DNA of 9,517 nt, from the NCBI GenBank assembly GCA_029935695.1, contig JAOZJV010000094.1, forward strand, positions 1 through 9,517, written 5' to 3'. A program made the position numbers and the translations under genes. The notes beneath the pieces were generated by a model that was given only the letters and a program-made list of their open reading frames with translations, ran no database searches and had not been told where the DNA came from. This document shows positions 6,403-9,517 of this stretch, piece by piece; the first letter of the stretch is position 1, and every line of letters starts with the position of its first letter. The DNA comes from Candidatus Krumholzibacteriia bacterium (GTDB lineage Bacteria > Krumholzibacteriota > Krumholzibacteriia > LZORAL124-64-63).

Positions 6403-6978
6403 ATGTTCAAATTGCTAATTCCATTGCTGGGGGCCATGCTGATGGCCAGTGCCGCCGCTGCGGTCATCGATGAAGATGACAACATCATCGGTCTGTATTT
6501 TGACACCGACGCCGACAGCGATTGCCTTGAAGCGGTCAGCCCACTCAGCCAGGTTCCCTGTTATATTATCCTGACCAATCCCACTTTCTCGGACCTGCAC
6601 GGCTTCGAACTGGGCTTTGAGTACGGAAGCGAGTTGCTGCACCTGGGCACCACCCTGGCCTGCAGCGAAGCCATCAACGTCGGCAGTGATGACAATTTGA
6701 TTGTCGGGTTTGGCTCGCCCACCAGCACCGAAACTGCCACCCTGCTGGCCACCCTGGACATGATGTACATCGACATGTCCAGCACTCCCGCCACGCTGAC
6801 CCTGCATGGATCCGATCCCAGCAGCCTGGACCCGTCCTATCCCACCGTGCTGTTGTCCGATGGAGAACTTGTTTCCACCGGACTTCACAGCTCGGCATTT
6901 CCACATCAGATGAACGGGGTTTGCGCTTATGTGGACGAACCTGCGGCCTGGAGTGATGTCAAAAGCATGTTTCGCTGA
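6403..6978 (+). CDS. Uncharacterised secreted protein with W-x-x-V-K-S-[hydrophobic]-[aromatic]-R C-terminus, 191 aa
   Basis: Family not named, function unknown. Residues 1-20 are a clear Sec signal peptide (Lys3, hydrophobic core, cleavage after ASAAAA). The mature protein is acidic and beta-rich. It begins VIDEDDNIIGLYFDTDADSDC, followed by PCYIILTNP, FELGFEY, NVGSDDNLIVGFG and repeated Thr/Leu strands (TATLLATLDMMYID, ATLTLHGSDPSS). This pattern would fit a compact immunoglobulin-like or cohesin-like beta-sandwich, but that is a guess from strand pattern. Four cysteines (41, 53, 87, 174) could form disulfides outside the cytoplasm. The C-terminus WSDVKSMFR looks like a short conserved tail; from memory, similar tails occur on many secreted proteins in uncultured FCB-related genomes, and I cannot confirm this here. 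The gene is flanked by terminators on both sides, so it is a single-gene unit. Confidence 0.8.
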   Translation: MFKLLIPLLGAMLMASAAAAVIDEDDNIIGLYFDTDADSDCLEAVSPLSQVPCYIILTNPTFSDLHGFELGFEYGSELLHLGTTLACSEAINVGSDDNLIVGFGSPTSTETATLLATLDMMYIDMSSTPATLTLHGSDPSSLDPSYPTVLLSDGELVSTGLHSSAFPHQMNGVCAYVDEPAAWSDVKSMFR

Positions 6979-6985
6979 CGGGGAT

Positions 6986-7017
6986 AAAAAAAGGGTGCCA
7001 CAAGGGCACCCTTTTTT
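6986..7017. terminator. Bidirectional terminator between convergent genes
   Basis: GGGTGCC (6993-6999) and GGCACCC (7005-7011) form a perfect 7-bp stem with a 5-nt loop. It is flanked by seven A (6986-6992) and six T (7012-7017), so it reads as a terminator on either strand. It lies between the stop of the secreted protein (6978) and the stop of the tricorn-type gene (7035) and can serve both. Confidence 0.9.
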
Positions 7018-7034
7018 GTCATCCGAATGAATGA

Positions 7035-9517
7035 TCAGTGATTCACTTTGCTCATACCGGGTTTGCTCTTGTCGGGATAAGCAGGAGCCTCGGGAATGCT
7101 CCACTTACCAGGTGAATCAGCCAGCTGCTTGAGCAGGAACTCAATGGCCGCATCCAGTTGTGCATCATTGCCCTCAACCACATCGGCGGGCATGTTCATC
7201 ACTACAATATCAGGCTCCACACCCCAGCCCTCAATGGGCCAGGTGCCGTCCAAACCATAGAGTCCGAATTGCGGCGGTGTGGTGGTGGCGCCATCGACCA
7301 ATCCCTGGTGAGGTTCGATACCAATACTGCCACCCCAGGTGCGCACACCAATGACCGTACCCAGGTTCTTGCGTTTGATGGCTTCGGCAAAGAACTCACC
7401 GTTGCTGCCAGTATCTTCATTGATCAGAATCACCAAAGGACCGTGGAAATCGCGCTCGGGATTGCGGCCGGCTTTCCCCTCACGGGGAATGGTCATGGAC
7501 CACAGCTCACGTTCGAGACGGTCGATGATCATATCGCCCACAAAGCCGCCACCGTTGTACCGCTCATCAAGAATGATGGCCTGTTTACCCGTTTGCGGGT
7601 ACCAGGTGCGGCCAAATTCCACCAGCCCGGCGTCCATCATGTTGGGGACATGCAGATAACCAATGCGGCCTTCGGTTTTTGTGGTGACGTAGTCCAGATT
7701 GCCATCAACCCAGGCCCGGTAACGCAAGCCGCCTTCGCCACGCAATGTGCGCAAACGGGTGGTTACGGCCCCTTTGGACGATGCCTTGGTGTTTGTCGTC
7801 AGCGAAACCATTTTACCTGCCTTGTCCACCAGGTGCTCATAAACATTGTCGCCTTTTTTGATTTCCACACCGTCAATGGCAATGAGGAAGTCGCCCTCAC
7901 TGATGGGCACTCCGGGTTCCGTCAGAGGCGAACGGTATGCAGGATCCCAGGAAACACCCGGCACGATGTTGGAGATGCGGTAGTAATCGCTGTCTTTTTC
8001 CGTAGAGAAGGTGCAGCCCAACAGGCCGGTGGGCACATAACCGCCACCCTCACCATAATCGCCGCCATAAATGTAGGTGTGACCGATGTTCAGCTCGGCG
8101 ATGAGTTCTCCGATGAGATAGTTCAGATCACCCCGTGATCCGCAGCCTTCAACGAAGGGTGCATACTTGTCATGCATGGCCTGCCAGTCCACACCGTGCA
8201 TGTTTTTATCGTAGAACCAGTCGCGTTGCACACGCCAGGCTTCATCAAAAATCTGACGGTATTCGGCCAGACGATCCAGGCGCAGTTTGATGGCACCCAC
8301 ATCCACTTTACCGTCGCTGGATTTGGCTTCTTTTCCGGCATCCACCACGCCCAGGTTACGGTCCGAGCGGTACACCATCTGCTTGCCATCAGCACTCAAA
8401 TGGTAGTTGGAAATGTCGCTCATGAGATCTTCCACTTCGGCATCAGCCAGAGTGTATTTCACCAGGTCCAGGGAATCGCCTGAGTGATCGGTCACGGCCT
8501 GGTATTTGAGAAATTCAGGATCATTTTTCCGCAGCATCAGGAAACCGTCGGCGGTGGCTTCGAGGCGGAAATAGTTGTCCGGATCCACGCCATCGCAAAC
8601 CAGAACCCGGTCTTGGAGACCATCCAGATCGATGATGGTTTCTTCGTCCTTGCTGTCTTCATCGTCCTTCTCGTCCTCGTCGTCAGTGGAGACCAGGACA
8701 TCATCGGTGTAGAAAGGCGACCGGGCATCATCGCGCAGCAGGAAAACATAAGGCAGAGCCATTTTCATGAAGATGTGGTTCTGATCCTGCCGGCCCATGG
8801 TGGGGTTGAATGTGCGGTTGGAAAGGAAGTACAGGTACTGGCCATCAGGGCTGAAAGATGGCGACCAGGCGGTGCTCATGGTGCCAGTCAGGGTATGGGT
8901 TTTGCCCTCTTTCAAGTTGTACAGATTGATGGTTTCGTTCATGTTGGCGCCGTTGCTGGTGAAAACAATCCAGCGGCTGTCGGGAGACCAGTTGTAATCC
9001 TGAATACCCCAACGCTCCCAACCCTCATCATAATCACTGTGAGCAACGACACTGACTTTGCCTGCCTTCACGTCGATCAAATTCAGGTTCATGAATTTGT
9101 CCGAGAACAGCAGATATTTGCTGTCGGGAGACCACACCAAAGGCAAGGTGAAACCGTAAAAACCATCGGTCAACTGACGCCACTGGCTCTGGCCCAACTG
9201 GTCTGTCAGATAGATCTGCTCTTCGCCGCTTTTGTCCGAGACGAAAGCCACGTGCTTGCCGTCGGGAGACCATACGGCGTTGCGCTCGCGGCTGCCGCTG
9301 GTGCGGGTCAGATTCACGGGATCGCCTTCATCGGCGGGCAGATTGAGAATTTCGCCGCGGGCTTCAACCAGCACCCGCTCGCCGGCGGGAGAAAGGCTGA
9401 ACGAACCATCAGTGGCGCCGGGAGTGACAAGTTCGTCGCGCATGTGACGGCGGTCCGAAGGAACATTGATGGGCACTTCGCGAACAGCACCCGACGCCAG
9501 GTCCAGAACCTTCAGCC
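7035..9517 (-). CDS. Tricorn-type S41 protease, N-terminal part beyond the window (826 aa visible)
   Basis: Predicted serine protease of the tricorn class degrading peptides. The frame is open to the right edge, so the true start and roughly the first 200-250 residues are missing; archaeal tricorn is about 1,070 residues. Numbering here begins at the GTG at 9476, with 13 more codons before it. Residues about 1-225 hold PD40/TolB-like propeller blades (WSPDGKHVAFVSD, WSPDSKYLLFSD, WSPDSRWIVFTS, FSPDGQYLYFLSN). A highly acidic stretch (265-279) precedes the second propeller region. A helical domain (FDEAWRVQRDWFYDKNMHGVDW, 410-431) leads to LNIGHTY, with His466 matching the tricorn catalytic His746. 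A PDZ domain follows at about 480-580. The S41 core carries TGSNGE with nucleophile Ser691 (tricorn Ser965). Glu749 lies 58 residues later, the same spacing as tricorn Glu1023. The fourth tetrad position, Ser745 in tricorn, is Gly465 here. Location cannot be judged without the N-terminus. Confidence 0.93.
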   Translation of the reverse strand, partial: LKVLDLASGAVREVPINVPSDRRHMRDELVTPGATDGSFSLSPAGERVLVEARGEILNLPADEGDPVNLTRTSGSRERNAVWSPDGKHVAFVSDKSGEEQIYLTDQLGQSQWRQLTDGFYGFTLPLVWSPDSKYLLFSDKFMNLNLIDVKAGKVSVVAHSDYDEGWERWGIQDYNWSPDSRWIVFTSNGANMNETINLYNLKEGKTHTLTGTMSTAWSPSFSPDGQYLYFLSNRTFNPTMGRQDQNHIFMKMALPYVFLLRDDARSPFYTDDVLVSTDDEDEKDDEDSKDEETIIDLDGLQDRVLVCDGVDPDNYFRLEATADGFLMLRKNDPEFLKYQAVTDHSGDSLDLVKYTLADAEVEDLMSDISNYHLSADGKQMVYRSDRNLGVVDAGKEAKSSDGKVDVGAIKLRLDRLAEYRQIFDEAWRVQRDWFYDKNMHGVDWQAMHDKYAPFVEGCGSRGDLNYLIGELIAELNIGHTYIYGGDYGEGGGYVPTGLLGCTFSTEKDSDYYRISNIVPGVSWDPAYRSPLTEPGVPISEGDFLIAIDGVEIKKGDNVYEHLVDKAGKMVSLTTNTKASSKGAVTTRLRTLRGEGGLRYRAWVDGNLDYVTTKTEGRIGYLHVPNMMDAGLVEFGRTWYPQTGKQAIILDERYNGGGFVGDMIIDRLERELWSMTIPREGKAGRNPERDFHGPLVILINEDTGSNGEFFAEAIKRKNLGTVIGVRTWGGSIGIEPHQGLVDGATTTPPQFGLYGLDGTWPIEGWGVEPDIVVMNMPADVVEGNDAQLDAAIEFLLKQLADSPGKWSIPEAPAYPDKSKPGMSKVNH

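Noticed and set aside
7158..8138. 326-codon + strand frame opposite the tricorn-type gene
   Set aside because: It is antisense to a well-supported protease gene, without family motifs or ribosome binding site.

Overview
The window (9,517 bp, moderately GC-rich) looks like chromosomal DNA from a Gram-negative-type bacterium. It encodes an outer-membrane beta-barrel protein, a lipoprotein peptidase and several proteins with Sec signal peptides. The combination of a TPR/AAA+/Fis-HTH regulator, a tricorn-type protease and a small secreted protein ending in W-S-D-V-K-S-M-F-R reminds me of uncultured FCB-group or neighbouring phyla such as Krumholzibacteriota or Eisenbacteria. That placement is from memory of protein style and is not proven. 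I see no rRNA, tRNA, CRISPR array, insertion sequence or phage gene.

Layout, left to right. (1) 57-668 (+): a small outer-membrane beta-barrel protein followed by a strong intrinsic terminator. (2) About 545 bp without a convincing gene. It holds the terminator, a weak second hairpin, an AT-rich stretch, a perfect 7-bp inverted repeat at 981-1001 and a sigma70-like promoter with an overlapping inverted repeat near 1044-1073. (3) 1215-1571 and 1561-4011 (+): a small exported protein whose end overlaps by 11 nt the start of an 816-residue regulator built as TPR array, NtrC-like AAA+ domain and Fis-type HTH. (4) 4137-6194 (+): an M13 (neprilysin-type) zinc peptidase lipoprotein with an intact active site, then a terminator. 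(5) 6403-6978 (+): an uncharacterised secreted protein. (6) 7035-9517 (-): a tricorn-type S41 protease cut by the right edge of the window and convergent with (5). The two share a bidirectional terminator.

The unit of most interest is (3). The regulator keeps the Walker A motif and the DNA-binding helix-turn-helix. It lacks the GAFTGA loop that sigma54 activators use to contact sigma54, and it has substitutions at Walker B, the sensor I Asn position, one arginine-finger position and sensor II. It is therefore unlikely to work as a normal sigma54 activator. Coupled to it by overlapping translation is a small secreted protein. A TPR regulator next to an exported peptide resembles, in outline only, the RRNPP peptide-sensing systems of Firmicutes. 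A peptide- or envelope-sensing switch is the main hypothesis here, and it is inference. The two large peptidases (M13 and tricorn-like) point to extracytoplasmic peptide breakdown, but nothing in the sequence links them to the regulator beyond proximity.
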